In this document: piece by piece, positions 24,707 through 34,098 of the stretch
Numbering within the stretch: the stretch's first letter is position 1
How the letters are laid out: every line of letters begins with the position of its first letter
Assembly (NCBI RefSeq): GCF_022869005.1
Contig: NZ_JALIEA010000011.1
Location: 494,775-558,774, forward strand
DNA: 64,000 bases
From: Corynebacterium kalidii
GTDB taxonomy: Bacteria > Actinomycetota > Actinomycetes > Mycobacteriales > Mycobacteriaceae
Direction: 5' to 3'
Notes under the pieces: model-generated
The model's input: only the letters and a program-made list of their open reading frames with translations
Databases searched by the model: none
Told to the model about the DNA's origin: nothing
Program-made: the position numbers and the translations under genes

Positions 24707-25515
24707 AACACCGGCCACGGCACCGCCGGCAACCCCGGCACCGGGCCGGGGAACACCCCGTCGGACAGGAGCCGGTCACACCGGTCAGCCACCGCAGCCA
24801 CCTCCGCCGGAGTGAGCAGGCCACCCAACGACGACCCGAGGGAACCGTCCTCACCCGAGTCCAGTCCACCACGCACCCGACGTACCGCGTCGAGCTCCCC
24901 GTCCGACAACGGTTCGCCGACCCAGCCCCACAGCACCGTGCGCAGCTTCGGCTCCCCGTGGAACGTCAGCCCGTGGTCCACGCCGACACGGTGGCCGTCG
25001 ACCATCGGCAGGATGTGCCCGATCTTGCGGTCGGCGTTGTTGGCCAGCACATCGAACACCGCCATCCGGCGCAGGGCGGCGGAGTCCTCGTGGAACAACG
25101 ACACCGGCTCATCGTCCTCGTCCACCCCGTCGAGCACCCGGCGCCACCCATCCTGCTCCAGGCGGGGCGCGTCCGCGGTCGCCACGAGCTGCGCGGGGAC
25201 CTGCCCCGGCGACGGCTCACACCACAGCTGCACCATGCCCTCGCCGAACGGGCCGTCGCGCAACCACGTGGCGGGGACGACACCGAACCCCAACGCCTCC
25301 GACAAGCAGAACGCCGCGACCTCCCGACGGGCGAGCGTGCGGTCCGGGAAATCCCACAGCGGCTTCTCGCCGACCAACGGCTTGTACACCACCGTCGTCC
25401 CGCCGATGCTGCCGCGGAACGTCGCGTTCGAGGCGGAGACGATCCTGCCCTCCAGTTCCAGGACGCCGTCCGGAACCCCGGTAGTCCCCATGTCAGAGAC
25501 CGTCGGGTCCGCCAC
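24703..25515 (-). CDS. SCO1664-family protein (PI3/PI4-kinase-like fold)
   Basis: This 270-aa actinobacterial protein has a kinase-like nucleotide loop GGTTVVYKPLVGEKPLWDFP, a catalytic-like segment FDVLANNADRKIGHIL and a metal-binding-like VDHGLTFHGEPKLRT. Its biochemical role is not established. It follows DUF3090 with a 23-bp overlap if the GTG at 25513-25515 is used; an ATG at 25489-25491, one base after the DUF3090 stop, is the alternative. The order phosphatase - DUF3090 - SCO1664 is conserved in Actinobacteria, often near the mycothiol gene mshC, which is not seen here. Confidence 0.8.
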   Translation of the reverse strand: MADPTVSDMGTTGVPDGVLELEGRIVSASNATFRGSIGGTTVVYKPLVGEKPLWDFPDRTLARREVAAFCLSEALGFGVVPATWLRDGPFGEGMVQLWCEPSPGQVPAQLVATADAPRLEQDGWRRVLDGVDEDDEPVSLFHEDSAALRRMAVFDVLANNADRKIGHILPMVDGHRVGVDHGLTFHGEPKLRTVLWGWVGEPLSDGELDAVRRVRGGLDSGEDGSLGSSLGGLLTPAEVAAVADRCDRLLSDGVFPGPVPGLPAVPWPVF

Positions 25516-26077
25516 ACTCGTGGCCTTCCGGATCCATGGGCTCTCCGCACCGCGGGCACAACGGGCGCCCCGCGTTCACGATCGCCATCGTCCGGTCCAC
25601 GAACGCCCGCGCCGCGCCGACAGGCAGCCGCACCGACAGCAGCTCCTCCGGCTCCACCTGCAGCTCCACCGGCTCATCGGCGTCCACCGAGGCCTGCAGC
25701 TCCTCGAGCTCCTCCGGATCCAGCTCCGGCGGCGGTGCCGCCTCGATCACCACCTGCGACGTCCGGGGGTCCCACCCGAGACTCAGGACCCCGACCCGGA
25801 ACTCCTCGTCGACCGGCATGTCCAGCGGATCATCGTCGACGAGCAGCTCATCGGTCTCGTCGGGGACATTGAACGGGTTGCCGTCCTGGTTGCGGAGCCG
25901 GTCGAGCAACTCGGCGACCCCTTCCGCCAACGCGGCGGACTGCTGCTTCTCCAGGGACACGCTGACAGTGACCCCGCGGTCACGGGCCTGCAGGTAGAAC
26001 GTGCGGTCACCGGGTAAACCCACAGTGCCGACAACGAAGCGGTCCGGCCAGTCGAATCCGTAAGTGGTGGTGGGCAT
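25493..26077 (-). CDS. DUF3090 family protein
   Basis: This 194-aa actinobacterial protein of unknown function contains FYLQARDRGVTVSVSLEKQQ in its first half. It has an acidic middle, and a C-terminal zinc-ribbon-like CPRCGEPMDPEGHEC. The start MPTTTYGFDWPDRF is usual for the family; an ATG nine bases earlier is also possible. It lies between the phosphatase and the SCO1664-like gene in the conserved order and probably works with them. Confidence 0.83.
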   Translation of the reverse strand: MPTTTYGFDWPDRFVVGTVGLPGDRTFYLQARDRGVTVSVSLEKQQSAALAEGVAELLDRLRNQDGNPFNVPDETDELLVDDDPLDMPVDEEFRVGVLSLGWDPRTSQVVIEAAPPPELDPEELEELQASVDADEPVELQVEPEELLSVRLPVGAARAFVDRTMAIVNAGRPLCPRCGEPMDPEGHECGGPDGL

Positions 26078-26137
26078 GGGGACCATTGTAGGAGCCCAGG
26101 TGCCGCCGGTGCAGGAAGTCCGGCAGTCGGCACAGAA

Positions 26138-26178
26138 ACCGTGGGCGCAGGACCGTGGGTGCGGGACCGTGGGCACGG
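26138..26178 (+). repeat. Three tandem 14-bp repeats
   Basis: Units of the form ACCGTGGGYGC-GG repeat three times at 26138, 26152 and 26166 in the 164-bp gap between DUF3090 and the phosphatase gene. No coding function is evident. They could vary in copy number or serve as a spacer. Confidence 0.6.
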
Positions 26179-26241
26179 AGCAACCCCGGAGGATGGTGCT
26201 ACCGACCTGTCGGGTTGCTGTCTCGTCGATGGGGGGCCGGC

Positions 26242-26937
26242 TCAGCGGGCCCCGCCACCGTGCCCGGCCCCACCACCGACCTGCACCCCGTCGCCGGCGG
26301 AGGGGACGAGCCACGACAGGTCCCCCTCGGAGGTGTTGACGCACAGCACATGCGGCATCTCCGCGGTGTAACGGATCACCGACACGGACGCCGGGTCCGC
26401 GTGCACCCGCTGGAAATGGTCGAACGGCATACCGTAGGCGTCGGCGATGACGGACTTGATGACATCCCCGTGGCTCACCGCGACCCACACCGCGCCGGGG
26501 CCGTGCTCCGCCTCGACGGCGGCGTCGTGACCGCGGATCGCCCCGACCGCCCGGGCCTGCATGTCCGCCAGGGCCTCGCCGCCGGGGAACACCGCCGCCG
26601 ACGGTTGCCCGACGACGGTCTTCCACAGCTCCTCCTTGCCCAGGTCCGCGAGTTTCCGGCCCTGCCATTCGCCGTAGCCGCACTCGGTGATGCCCTCGTC
26701 CGTGGTGGAAAACGGCGTGTCCCGCTGCCGGTCGAGGATGGCGCGGGCGGTCTGGCGGCACCGCTCCAGCGGGCTGGAGACGAGCCGGGACACCGGGACG
26801 TCGGCGAGACGTGCGGCGGTGCGGTCGGCCTGCCGGTGGCCGGTGTCGTCGAGGAGGACGCCGGGGGTCCGTCCGGCGAGGATGCCGTCGCTGTTCGCTG
26901 TGCTGCGTCCGTGCCGGACCAGGATCACTGTGGCCAT
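26242..26937 (-). CDS. Histidine phosphatase family protein (MSMEG_4193 type)
   Basis: This 231-aa member of the phosphoglycerate-mutase-like superfamily has the catalytic motif VILVRHGRSTANSDGILAGR and the second active-site histidine in WVAVSHGDVIKSVIADAYGM. It is probably a cytoplasmic phosphatase rather than a glycolytic mutase. It heads the conserved cluster with DUF3090 and the SCO1664-like protein and is divergent from the condensin operon. Physiological substrate unknown. Confidence 0.85.
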   Translation of the reverse strand: MATVILVRHGRSTANSDGILAGRTPGVLLDDTGHRQADRTAARLADVPVSRLVSSPLERCRQTARAILDRQRDTPFSTTDEGITECGYGEWQGRKLADLGKEELWKTVVGQPSAAVFPGGEALADMQARAVGAIRGHDAAVEAEHGPGAVWVAVSHGDVIKSVIADAYGMPFDHFQRVHADPASVSVIRYTAEMPHVLCVNTSEGDLSWLVPSAGDGVQVGGGAGHGGGAR

Positions 26938-27052
26938 GGGGCCGAGGTTAGTCGGGACGGGGCCAACGGTGCATGCTGCCCGAGGGCAGGGGAGACGACC
27001 GGGTCGCCGGACGATGAGATCCCGTGCCGTGACCCGGGACCGCCAGGGTCGT

Positions 27053-27119
27053 CCAGGATTGTTCTAGTCCGGTGCACGTTTTCTCCCCACGGGCGGGCAC
27101 GGAGCTAGAACAATCCTGG
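27053..27119. repeat. Perfect 15-bp inverted repeat upstream of the condensin operon
   Basis: CCAGGATTGTTCTAG (27053-27067) and its exact reverse complement (27105-27119) flank 37 bp. They lie in the 258-bp divergent region between the phosphatase and jetA, about 75 bp before jetA. Divergent flanking genes make a terminator unlikely; a two-site operator is the simplest reading. The centre-to-centre distance is 52 bp, about five helical turns. Confidence 0.75.
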
Positions 27120-27181
27120 CCATGGGGCGGGGCGGGAACACACCCCGACCATGCCGAATCCAGCACGGTGACCCCGGGCGC

Positions 27182-27187
27182 TACACT
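27182..27187 (+). promoter_or_regulatory. -10 element of a probable leaderless jetA promoter
   Basis: TACACT ends eight bases before the jetA ATG at 27196 and no ribosome-binding site lies between. That spacing puts the transcription start on or next to the start codon, as in leaderless corynebacterial genes. Confidence 0.45.
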
Positions 27188-27195
27188 CTTCCCCG

Positions 27196-28767
27196 ATGGT
27201 AATCATGCGTGCAGAGGCCGCCTATCAGCGTACGGCGGCGGCCTTCAGGAACCCGACTCTCGACCTGCTGCACGGCAGGTACGCGCCCTTCGTCGTCACG
27301 GCGCTGTCGCTGATCTTCACCCCGGACCGGCCCACCGTGGCGATCTCGGACGCGCACGTGGAGGTCGGCGACGTCGTCGACGAGCTCCGTGCCGCCGGCT
27401 ACGCCGGGGACGACCGTGGCGGACAGGGCGGGCACGGCGGACGCGGTCTGCCGTCCGGCAACGGCCGCGAGATCTGCCGCTACTGGGTGCGGGTCGGCTG
27501 GCTGGTGCCGCAGATCGACGACGACGTGGAGGTCTACCGGCTCTCCGCGCAGGCCGTCGGTGCCCTGGAGATCGTCGGACGCAGCGGCCTGGGACGGGCG
27601 CGGGTGTCGCGGTCGCGCGTCCGGACGCTCCTCGACGCCGTGGACCAGCTCGCCCACGCCGCCGAGACCGACCCGCAGGAACGCATCGCCACACTGCGGG
27701 CCGAACGGGCGGCGATCGACGAGCAGATCGAGAAGCTGGAGCGCGGGGAGGACGACCCCGTCGAGGACGACCAGTTGCTCGAGGAGGCGGAGAACGTCGT
27801 CCACCTCTCCCGTGAACTTCCCGCGGACTTCGCCCGGGTGGCGGAGTCCATCAACGCCATGCAGCGCGACGTCGTCGCCGACCTGCGCCGCGACGTCCGG
27901 CCCACCGGGGAGGTGCTGCGGGAGTACCTGCACCGCGGGCAGCACGTCATGGAGGCCACGCCGGAGGGACGGGCGTTCTCCGGGGCGCTCGATCTCATCG
28001 GGGACCCGGAGAACATCGAGCACCTCACCGACCAGCTCAGCATGCTGATGGGGTTGCCGTTCTCCCGCCACATGAGCGCCGACCAGCGCCGTGAGCTCCT
28101 GGCCATCGCCCGTCGCGTCGAGCAGGGGGTGCAGGAGGTGCTCACCGCGCAGCGTCGGGCGTCCCACGTGATCACCGCGCAGGTGCGCACCCATGATCCC
28201 GTGCGTGACCGCGAGGTCGACGACCTGCTGCGCACCGTGATGTCCGGGCTGCAGACCTGGATGCAGCAGGGCCGGGCCGACGTGCGGGCCCAGGACGCCG
28301 TCGACCCGTTGCGCAGCTTCCCGACGGCCCACCTCGGTCACCTGCGGCAGACCCTCAACGACCTGCATGTCCCCGGAGCTCCGGAACCGCTGCGCCACGA
28401 GGACGACGACACCGACGTCGAGTTCGTCCACGCCGACACCCGCGCCTGGGGTGGGCCGCACTACCGGGAGCTGGAGGAGGTCGTCGCCGGGGTGGACGGC
28501 CCCTTCGACCTGGCCACGGTGTTCGGCGTGGTGCCCGAGGACAGCAGACGCCCGGTGGACCTGCTGGGCCTGCTGGAGATCGCCCACCGCAACGGCATGG
28601 AGGAGACCGATGAGGTCTCCGTCGTCGAGACTCTGCGGCCGGACGGCACCGTCCGCCGCTTCGCCTTCGGCGCCGTCACCGGCGGCACGGGGGACACCGT
28701 CACCACCGCCGAGACCCGGCCTGGACAAGGAGACGGACAAGGACCCGGACAAGGAGCTGAGCAATGA
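27196..28767 (+). CDS. jetA: JetA/MksF condensin subunit (DUF3375)
   Basis: This 523-aa kleisin-like subunit belongs to the MksBEF/Wadjet condensin. The N-terminal [20 protein letters not shown] and the later helical, acidic regions fit DUF3375 proteins, which bridge the SMC heads and recruit the small subunit. It is the first gene of the operon, starting without a ribosome-binding site. The last codons form a [14 protein letters not shown] tail from three 12-nt repeats, which place GGACAAGG copies just ahead of the overlapping jetB start. In Corynebacterium glutamicum the homologous complex acts against plasmids. Confidence 0.88.
   Translation: MVIMRAEAAYQRTAAAFRNPTLDLLHGRYAPFVVTALSLIFTPDRPTVAISDAHVEVGDVVDELRAAGYAGDDRGGQGGHGGRGLPSGNGREICRYWVRVGWLVPQIDDDVEVYRLSAQAVGALEIVGRSGLGRARVSRSRVRTLLDAVDQLAHAAETDPQERIATLRAERAAIDEQIEKLERGEDDPVEDDQLLEEAENVVHLSRELPADFARVAESINAMQRDVVADLRRDVRPTGEVLREYLHRGQHVMEATPEGRAFSGALDLIGDPENIEHLTDQLSMLMGLPFSRHMSADQRRELLAIARRVEQGVQEVLTAQRRASHVITAQVRTHDPVRDREVDDLLRTVMSGLQTWMQQGRADVRAQDAVDPLRSFPTAHLGHLRQTLNDLHVPGAPEPLRHEDDDTDVEFVHADTRAWGGPHYRELEEVVAGVDGPFDLATVFGVVPEDSRRPVDLLGLLEIAHRNGMEETDEVSVVETLRPDGTVRRFAFGAVTGGTGDTVTTAETRPGQGDGQGPGQGAEQ
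28723..28758 (+). repeat. Three 12-nt repeats at the jetA 3' end before jetB
   Basis: GGACAAGG recurs at 28723, 28735 and 28747 within the last jetA codons. The last copy plus AGCTGAGCA runs into the overlapping ATGA of jetA/jetB, so the repeat also supplies purine-rich ribosome-binding sequence. Confidence 0.55.
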
Positions 28768-29399
28768 CCGTGAACGACCCCTTCATCGACGCCGTGCCGA
28801 TGGAGCAGGACCCCGACGAGTGCTTCGCCGGCGACCGTGGGGTGCTCGACCCGCAGGTCCGCCGGGTGCTGGTGCGGCTGCTGCAGCGCCGCTTCCTGCA
28901 GGCCGAGCGCAACCGTGACGACTGGAAGGTGCTGCTGGACAACCAGCAGGTCATCGAGTCACGTCTGCACGACCTGTTCGTCCGGCTGGTGGTCGACTCC
29001 GACCGCGGGGTGGCCTACAAGCAGCAGGTGCGCTCCGACGAGCTCGACGTGCCGATCCTGCTGCGCGACGAGCCCTACACCCGGGCCGAGACCCTGGTGC
29101 TGGTGTACCTGCGTACCGTCTACCAGCGCGAGTCCACCGCCGGGGAACTCGCCGCCCGGGTGGACGTCGAGGAGGTCGAGCAGACGGTGATGACCTACTT
29201 CACCGAGACCAACGGCGATGTCGCCCGCCGGCAGAAGCTGATCCGCAACGCCTTGGGACGCCTCCGCCAGGAGGGGGTCATCGACGAGGAGACCGAAGGA
29301 CGCTACCGCATCAGCCCCCTGGTCGAGATCGTGCTCAGCGCCGACCGGCTCCGGGAACTGCAGCACTGGCTGCAGGAACAGACACAGGAAGGTTCATAG
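28764..29399 (+). CDS. jetB: JetB/MksE condensin subunit (DUF4194)
   Basis: This 211-aa kite-type subunit contains [20 protein letters not shown] and [19 protein letters not shown] winged-helix-like [20 protein letters not shown] follows near the C-terminus, typical of MksE/DUF4194. It overlaps jetA by 4 bp and precedes jetC by three bases, so all three are translated together. It should bind JetA and contact DNA in the loop-extruding complex. Confidence 0.88.
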   Translation: MTVNDPFIDAVPMEQDPDECFAGDRGVLDPQVRRVLVRLLQRRFLQAERNRDDWKVLLDNQQVIESRLHDLFVRLVVDSDRGVAYKQQVRSDELDVPILLRDEPYTRAETLVLVYLRTVYQRESTAGELAARVDVEEVEQTVMTYFTETNGDVARRQKLIRNALGRLRQEGVIDEETEGRYRISPLVEIVLSADRLRELQHWLQEQTQEGS

Positions 29400-29402
29400 A
29401 CC

Positions 29403-32400
29403 GTGAGCATGCTCGACACACTGTTCGGACTGGTGCCGGCGGAGTCCCGTGGGCAGCAGTGGCTCGCCGACGAGCTCCACCTGGTCAACTGGGGCGGCTA
29501 CGACGGCGCCCACCGGGTGAAGTTCTCGCCCGCGGCGACGCTGCTCTGCGGCGGCTCCGGATCGGGGAAGTCCACGCTGATGGACGCCTACATCGCGCTG
29601 ATGATGCCGCACACCACGCCGTTCAACGGTGCATCCAACGGCGGGGTCACCGGACGCCCGCGCGGCGAGGACCAGCGCAACATCCTGTCCTACGGGCGCG
29701 GGAAGATCGACGAGTCCCGCACCGACGACGGCACCCAGGTCACCGTGCTGCGCGGCGACGGCTCTGACACCTGGACAGCGGTCTCGATGACCTGGCGCGA
29801 CCGCGACGGGTCACGGTTCACCGCCGTGCGCGCCTGGTACATCCCGGCGTCCGCCCGGGTGCTGGACGACACCGTGAAGGTGCGCGGCGTGGTCGAGGGC
29901 GACTTCGACCCGGCCTCGCTCGAGGACGCCGCGTCGCGTCGCCTCGCCGATTCGGCGGTGAAGGAGGCGGGCCTGGAGACCATGGCCACCGACCGTGAGT
30001 TCCTGGCCCGGGTGCACTCCGTGCTGGGCATCGGTGCCGCCGGTGCCGGGGCCAAGGCCATGAGCCTGCTGGCCCGGATCCAGGCCGGCCAGCAGATCAC
30101 CACCGTCGACGAGCTCTACAAGCGCATGGTGCTCGAGGAACCCGAGACCATGGCGACCGCCGACGCCGTCGTCGCTCACTTCGACGAGCTGGAGGGCACC
30201 CGGACCAGGATGGTCACCGCGCAGAAGCAGGTGCGGGCCCTGCAACCGGTGCGCGGGATCCGGACGAGGATCGAGGACGCCGCCGAACGGCTGCGGCTGC
30301 TCGACGAGATCGGGGGCTTCGCCGACGCGTACTCCCTGGCGTCGCTGTGGCGCACGGAACGTCGCCTGGAACTGCTCCACGAGGCGGAGACCGAGGTCAG
30401 GACGCAGAAGCAGGCGGCGGACGCCGAGGTGCGCGCCCAGGCGGCCCTGGCCGAGGCCGCGGAAGCCGAGCGCGCCGGGCTGCTCGAGGTCCTGCGCCAG
30501 TCCGGCGGTGACCGGCTCGACACCGCCGAACGTGAACTCGCCCAGGTGGAGCGTCGGCTGTCCGCCGTGCGGCAGAACCGGGCCCGCTTCGACGAGAACA
30601 CCGCCTGCCTGGACCACCCGGTCACCTCGGAGGAGGACTTCACCGCGCTGGCGGACCGGGCCCGTGCCGCCCTGGCCGACCCGGGGGCGAAGACCGCCGC
30701 ACGTGACGGTTACGCGGAGTCGCGGGTGGAGCTGAAGAAGCTGCGGCGTGAACTCGCCGACCTGGAGACCGAGCAGCGGTGGACCGAACAGCGCAGCGAC
30801 AACATCCCGGAGCGCCTGCACGTCGCCCGCCGGATCCTCGCCGACGCCGCGGGGCTGTCGATCGAGGACCTGCCGTTCGTCGGCGAACTCGTCGACGTGG
30901 CGACCGAGTACGAGCCCTGGCGAGAGGCGTTCAACCTGGCCCTGGGTGGTTTCGCCACCACGATGCTCATCGACGCCGACGACCTGCCCCGTTTCCGGGC
31001 GGCGGTGGACTCCGTCCGCACCGACGTGCGGCTGCGCTACGAGGGCGTGCACACCGGGTTCACCCGGCGGTCCGGCCTGGACCCCCAGTGCCTGCCGGGA
31101 CGGCTCGACTACCGTGACACCGCCTTCACCGGATGGCTGCAGGACCGGCTGGAACGCCAGTTCGGGTTCTACTGTGTCGACTCCGCCGACGGCCTGGCGG
31201 CCCGGCAGCCGGCGCTGACGATCACCGGCCAGGTGTCGCAGGGCGACCGGGGTGCCCACGGCGGGCACGGCGGACGCAATGTGCTGGGATTCTCGAGCCG
31301 GCGACGGCTCGAGGAACTGGCCGGGGAGGTGTCCGCGCTGCGGGAGCAGGTCCGCGCGGCCGAGGAGGTCGAGCGCCGGGCGGGTGCCGGGCTCGACGAG
31401 CTCGACGCCCGCCACGCCGCCTACACACGGGTGACGGACGTGACGTGGGACGAGATCGACGTGGACACCGTGGAGCAGGAACGGGACCGGTGGGCCGGGG
31501 TGATCGCCGAGATCACCGACGGCAACCCGGAGATCTCCGACCTGCAACGCCAGATCGCCGACCTGAAGACGAAGGTCACCCGGTTGCAGGAGAGCACCGG
31601 CCGGGCCAAGGGTGAGCAGGAACGCCTGGCCAGGCAGTGGGCCGACACCGTCGACGAGGTCGACGCGGCGCAGGAGGCCCTCGACGTCGCGGAGAGCGAG
31701 GGACGTTCACTCGGCGACGCCCAGGCGTCCTACCTGAACGAGCGTTTCGACCCGCCGGCGGATGCCGCGGCGGGCACCACCGGTTCCCGGCTGGCGCGGT
31801 TCGACGCCGCCCTGGACACCGCGTCCCGCCGGCTCGAGGACGACCGTGCGGCCGCCCAGGCCACGGTGGCGGAGCAGCGCGAGACGCTGCGTCGGACGAT
31901 GGAGAGCTTCCTCGACACCTGGCCGAACCCCACGCTGCGCGCCGACCCGGACACCTCCCTGAAGGACTTCGAGCGGATCCTGGAGGACCTGGAGACCAGC
32001 GGCCTGCACGAGCTGGAGGGGGAGTGGCGCAACAGTCTGCTGACCCTGTCCGGCAATGACCTGACCAACCTGGACTCCACCCTGGGACGTTCACTGCGTG
32101 AGATCCGGGAGCGGATCGAACCGATCAACCGCATCATGGAGAACCTGCCGTTCTACGACGACGACCACCGGCTCCAGATCGTCCCGCGGGAGAACCAGTC
32201 GGAGGTGCGGCGACGGTTCCGCAAGGACCTGCGTGACGTGCGACGTCTCATCGAGGACGCCACCGGGGACGGGGAGCGCGAGCAGGCCTACGAGCGCATG
32301 GCGCGGGTGATCAACCGGATCCGCCGCGACGCCCCGGACTTCGCCGGCCTGGTCGACGTGCGCAACCACGTGCGTGTCAGCGCGGAGAAGATCCACGCGG

Positions 32401-32753
32401 AGACCAAGGAGCATGCCGCCCTCTACGACCACATCGGGGAGAAGTCCGGTGGTGAGTCGCAGGAGCTGATCGCCTTCATCGTCGGCGCGGCCCTGCGCTA
32501 CCAGCTCGGTGACGCCGACGCGGAGCGGCCACGGTACGCCCCGGTGTTCCTGGACGAGGCGTTGATCAAGGCGGACGCGCACTTCACCAAGCGCGCGATC
32601 GGCGCCTGGCGCGGGCTGGGCTTCCAGCTGGTCATCGGGGCACCGAACGACAAGTACAGCGCGATCGAACCGCATGTCGACGTCGAGTACGACATCCTCA
32701 AGGACACGCAGGGCCGCTCATGGGCGAAGCCGAAGGTGGCGCTGGCGGTCTAG
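29403..32753 (+). CDS. jetC: JetC/MksB SMC-like condensin ATPase
   Basis: This 1116-aa SMC-type ATPase is the motor of the complex. The Walker A is CGGSGSGKSTLMDAYIALM near residue 55, the ABC signature GEKSGGESQELIAF is near residue 1020, and the Walker B/D-loop is PVFLDEALIKADAHF near residue 1065. Two long coiled-coil stretches separated by a hinge-like region around residues 480-620 lie between them. All catalytic motifs are intact. The GTG start at 29403 (ATG at 29409 as alternative) follows jetB directly. The gene after it is a small membrane protein on the other strand, so the expected jetD/mksG nuclease is missing from the operon. Confidence 0.9.
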   Translation: MSMLDTLFGLVPAESRGQQWLADELHLVNWGGYDGAHRVKFSPAATLLCGGSGSGKSTLMDAYIALMMPHTTPFNGASNGGVTGRPRGEDQRNILSYGRGKIDESRTDDGTQVTVLRGDGSDTWTAVSMTWRDRDGSRFTAVRAWYIPASARVLDDTVKVRGVVEGDFDPASLEDAASRRLADSAVKEAGLETMATDREFLARVHSVLGIGAAGAGAKAMSLLARIQAGQQITTVDELYKRMVLEEPETMATADAVVAHFDELEGTRTRMVTAQKQVRALQPVRGIRTRIEDAAERLRLLDEIGGFADAYSLASLWRTERRLELLHEAETEVRTQKQAADAEVRAQAALAEAAEAERAGLLEVLRQSGGDRLDTAERELAQVERRLSAVRQNRARFDENTACLDHPVTSEEDFTALADRARAALADPGAKTAARDGYAESRVELKKLRRELADLETEQRWTEQRSDNIPERLHVARRILADAAGLSIEDLPFVGELVDVATEYEPWREAFNLALGGFATTMLIDADDLPRFRAAVDSVRTDVRLRYEGVHTGFTRRSGLDPQCLPGRLDYRDTAFTGWLQDRLERQFGFYCVDSADGLAARQPALTITGQVSQGDRGAHGGHGGRNVLGFSSRRRLEELAGEVSALREQVRAAEEVERRAGAGLDELDARHAAYTRVTDVTWDEIDVDTVEQERDRWAGVIAEITDGNPEISDLQRQIADLKTKVTRLQESTGRAKGEQERLARQWADTVDEVDAAQEALDVAESEGRSLGDAQASYLNERFDPPADAAAGTTGSRLARFDAALDTASRRLEDDRAAAQATVAEQRETLRRTMESFLDTWPNPTLRADPDTSLKDFERILEDLETSGLHELEGEWRNSLLTLSGNDLTNLDSTLGRSLREIRERIEPINRIMENLPFYDDDHRLQIVPRENQSEVRRRFRKDLRDVRRLIEDATGDGEREQAYERMARVINRIRRDAPDFAGLVDVRNHVRVSAEKIHAETKEHAALYDHIGEKSGGESQELIAFIVGAALRYQLGDADAERPRYAPVFLDEALIKADAHFTKRAIGAWRGLGFQLVIGAPNDKYSAIEPHVDVEYDILKDTQGRSWAKPKVALAV

Positions 32754-32797
32754 TCGTCGCCTGCCGGCGGCGTCGTGGGGTGTCGTGGGGAGCGGCC

Positions 32798-33052
32798 TCA
32801 CCGGGCCGTGAACGTCCTCACCGAGAGTGCGCAGACCACCACCGCGACGACGGCGATGACGCCGTTCGTCACCGCGGCGGCGGTCGTCACCTCGGCGAAG
32901 TCGGACAGGGACACCACGACATCCAGCAGGATCAGCATCGTGCCGAGGAACAGCAGTGTCACGTGGCCGAGCACCCCGCCGACGCGGACGAGGCGGCACA
33001 GCCACGCCGCCCCGACGAGCAGTGGGCCGACGACGAGGGAGACCAGGAACAC
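32798..33052 (-). CDS. Small hypothetical membrane protein
   Basis: This 84-aa protein has three hydrophobic stretches (starting MFLVSLVVGPLLVGAAWLCR) and a short basic C-terminal tail. It uses a GTG start and lacks a clear ribosome-binding site. No family was recognised. It lies 22 bp downstream of a universal stress protein gene on the same strand and could be co-transcribed. Hydrophobic periodicity and codon usage support a real gene, but only moderately. Confidence 0.5.
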   Translation of the reverse strand: MFLVSLVVGPLLVGAAWLCRLVRVGGVLGHVTLLFLGTMLILLDVVVSLSDFAEVTTAAAVTNGVIAVVAVVVCALSVRTFTAR

Positions 33053-33074
33053 CGGCCGGTACCCGGGGGTCGTC

Positions 33075-33545
33075 CTACTGCTGGGTGGTGTTGACGATGT
33101 AGAGGTCGCAGGGTGCCTCGGCGGCGACCTTGCGGGCGATGCTGCCGAGGATCCGCGAGATGCCCTGGACGTGCTTGTTGCCGACCACGATGGTGTCGGC
33201 GTGGAGCTTCTCCGCCTGGAGCACCAGCACGTCGGCGGGCGCCCCCTCCACCGCGGAGGCGTGGACCGTCACCGACGGGTACGCCTCCTGCAGGACGGCG
33301 GCGACGGAGTCGGCGACCTCCTGTGCGGCGCGGGCGTACCCGTCGGTGAGCTTCTGGTAGGCCGTCGAGGTGCCCGGGCCCATGTTGTTGCTCTTAGCCA
33401 CCTGCAGCGGCAGAGAGGCACCGATGCTGTACGCGGAGAACACGTGCAGTTCCGCGCCGACGCCGTCGGCCAGCTCCGCAGCCTTCTGGGCGGCGGCCAG
33501 GGCCGTCTGGCTGGAGTCGACCCCGGTCACAATTGTCTTCGTCAT
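33075..33545 (-). CDS. Universal stress protein (UspA family)
   Basis: This 156-aa single-domain Usp begins MTKTIVTGVDSSQTALAAAQ and ends with the nucleotide-binding-type segment VVGNKHVQGISRILGSIARK, then APCDLYIVNT. Such proteins are cytoplasmic stress or growth-arrest factors, often ATP-binding. It is a close paralogue of the next gene upstream (33619-34098), with nearly identical C-terminal blocks, so the pair arose by tandem duplication. AAAGG precedes the start. Confidence 0.88.
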   Translation of the reverse strand: MTKTIVTGVDSSQTALAAAQKAAELADGVGAELHVFSAYSIGASLPLQVAKSNNMGPGTSTAYQKLTDGYARAAQEVADSVAAVLQEAYPSVTVHASAVEGAPADVLVLQAEKLHADTIVVGNKHVQGISRILGSIARKVAAEAPCDLYIVNTTQQ

Positions 33546-33618
33546 CGAGTGCCTTTCAGAGAGGTGTCGCGGACCCTGCGGTGGTCCATGTCCCGGCAGT
33601 GTAGCGTACCGCGCCCGG

Positions 33619-34098
33619 TCAGCGGTGGGTGGTGTGCACGATGTACAGGTCGCAGGGCGCTTCGGCGGCGACCTTGCGGGCGACACTGCCGAGGATCCGG
33701 GAGAACCCCTGCATGTGCTTGTTGCCGACCACGATCAGCTCCGCCGACAACGTCCGTGCCTGGTGCGAGAGCACCTCGGCCGGGGTACCTTCCTGCGCGG
33801 AGGAGACGATGGTCAGCTCCGGGTGCGCCTCCCGGAGGACGGCGGCGACCGCCTCGGCGACGTGCTCTGCGGCACGGGCCTGCCCCTCGGTGAGGTGCTG
33901 GTAGGCCGCGGAGGTGGACTGCCCCTGCTCCTTGATCTTGAAGGACTGCAGGGTGTCGGCGGTGCTGACACTGTACGCGGAGACGATGTGGAGTTCGGCG
34001 CCGAGACCTTCCGCCAGTTCCGCGGCTTTACCGGCGGCGTTGAGCGCGGTCTGGCTGGAATCCACGCCGGTGACGATCGTCCTGGTTCGGCTGGTCAT
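33619..34098 (-). CDS. Universal stress protein (UspA family), overlapping tctA
   Basis: This 159-aa Usp has GVDSSQTALNAAGKAAELAE at the N-terminus and VVGNKHMQGFSRILGSVARK near the C-terminus, followed by the same APCDLYIV ending as its neighbour. Its start overlaps the tctA stop as ATGA, so it is translationally coupled to the tricarboxylate transporter. A stress protein as the last cistron of a transporter operon suggests a regulatory or energy-sensing role tied to uptake, which is inference. Confidence 0.88.
   Translation of the reverse strand: MTSRTRTIVTGVDSSQTALNAAGKAAELAEGLGAELHIVSAYSVSTADTLQSFKIKEQGQSTSAAYQHLTEGQARAAEHVAEAVAAVLREAHPELTIVSSAQEGTPAEVLSHQARTLSAELIVVGNKHMQGFSRILGSVARKVAAEAPCDLYIVHTTHR

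Noticed and set aside
23518..25872. Very long open frame (about 784 codons) covering the MFS and SCO1664 region
   Set aside because: It runs in a different frame across three well-supported genes, is extremely Arg/Pro/His-rich and has no domain; it is a by-product of high GC content.
27053..27119. Insertion-sequence ends or a mobile-element remnant
   Set aside because: The enclosed 37 bp cannot encode anything, no target duplication is visible and no transposase fragment lies nearby.
32754..33074. A truncated jetD/mksG nuclease after jetC
   Set aside because: The only plausible gene here is a small three-helix membrane protein on the opposite strand; no TOPRIM-like or DUF2220-like sequence was seen.
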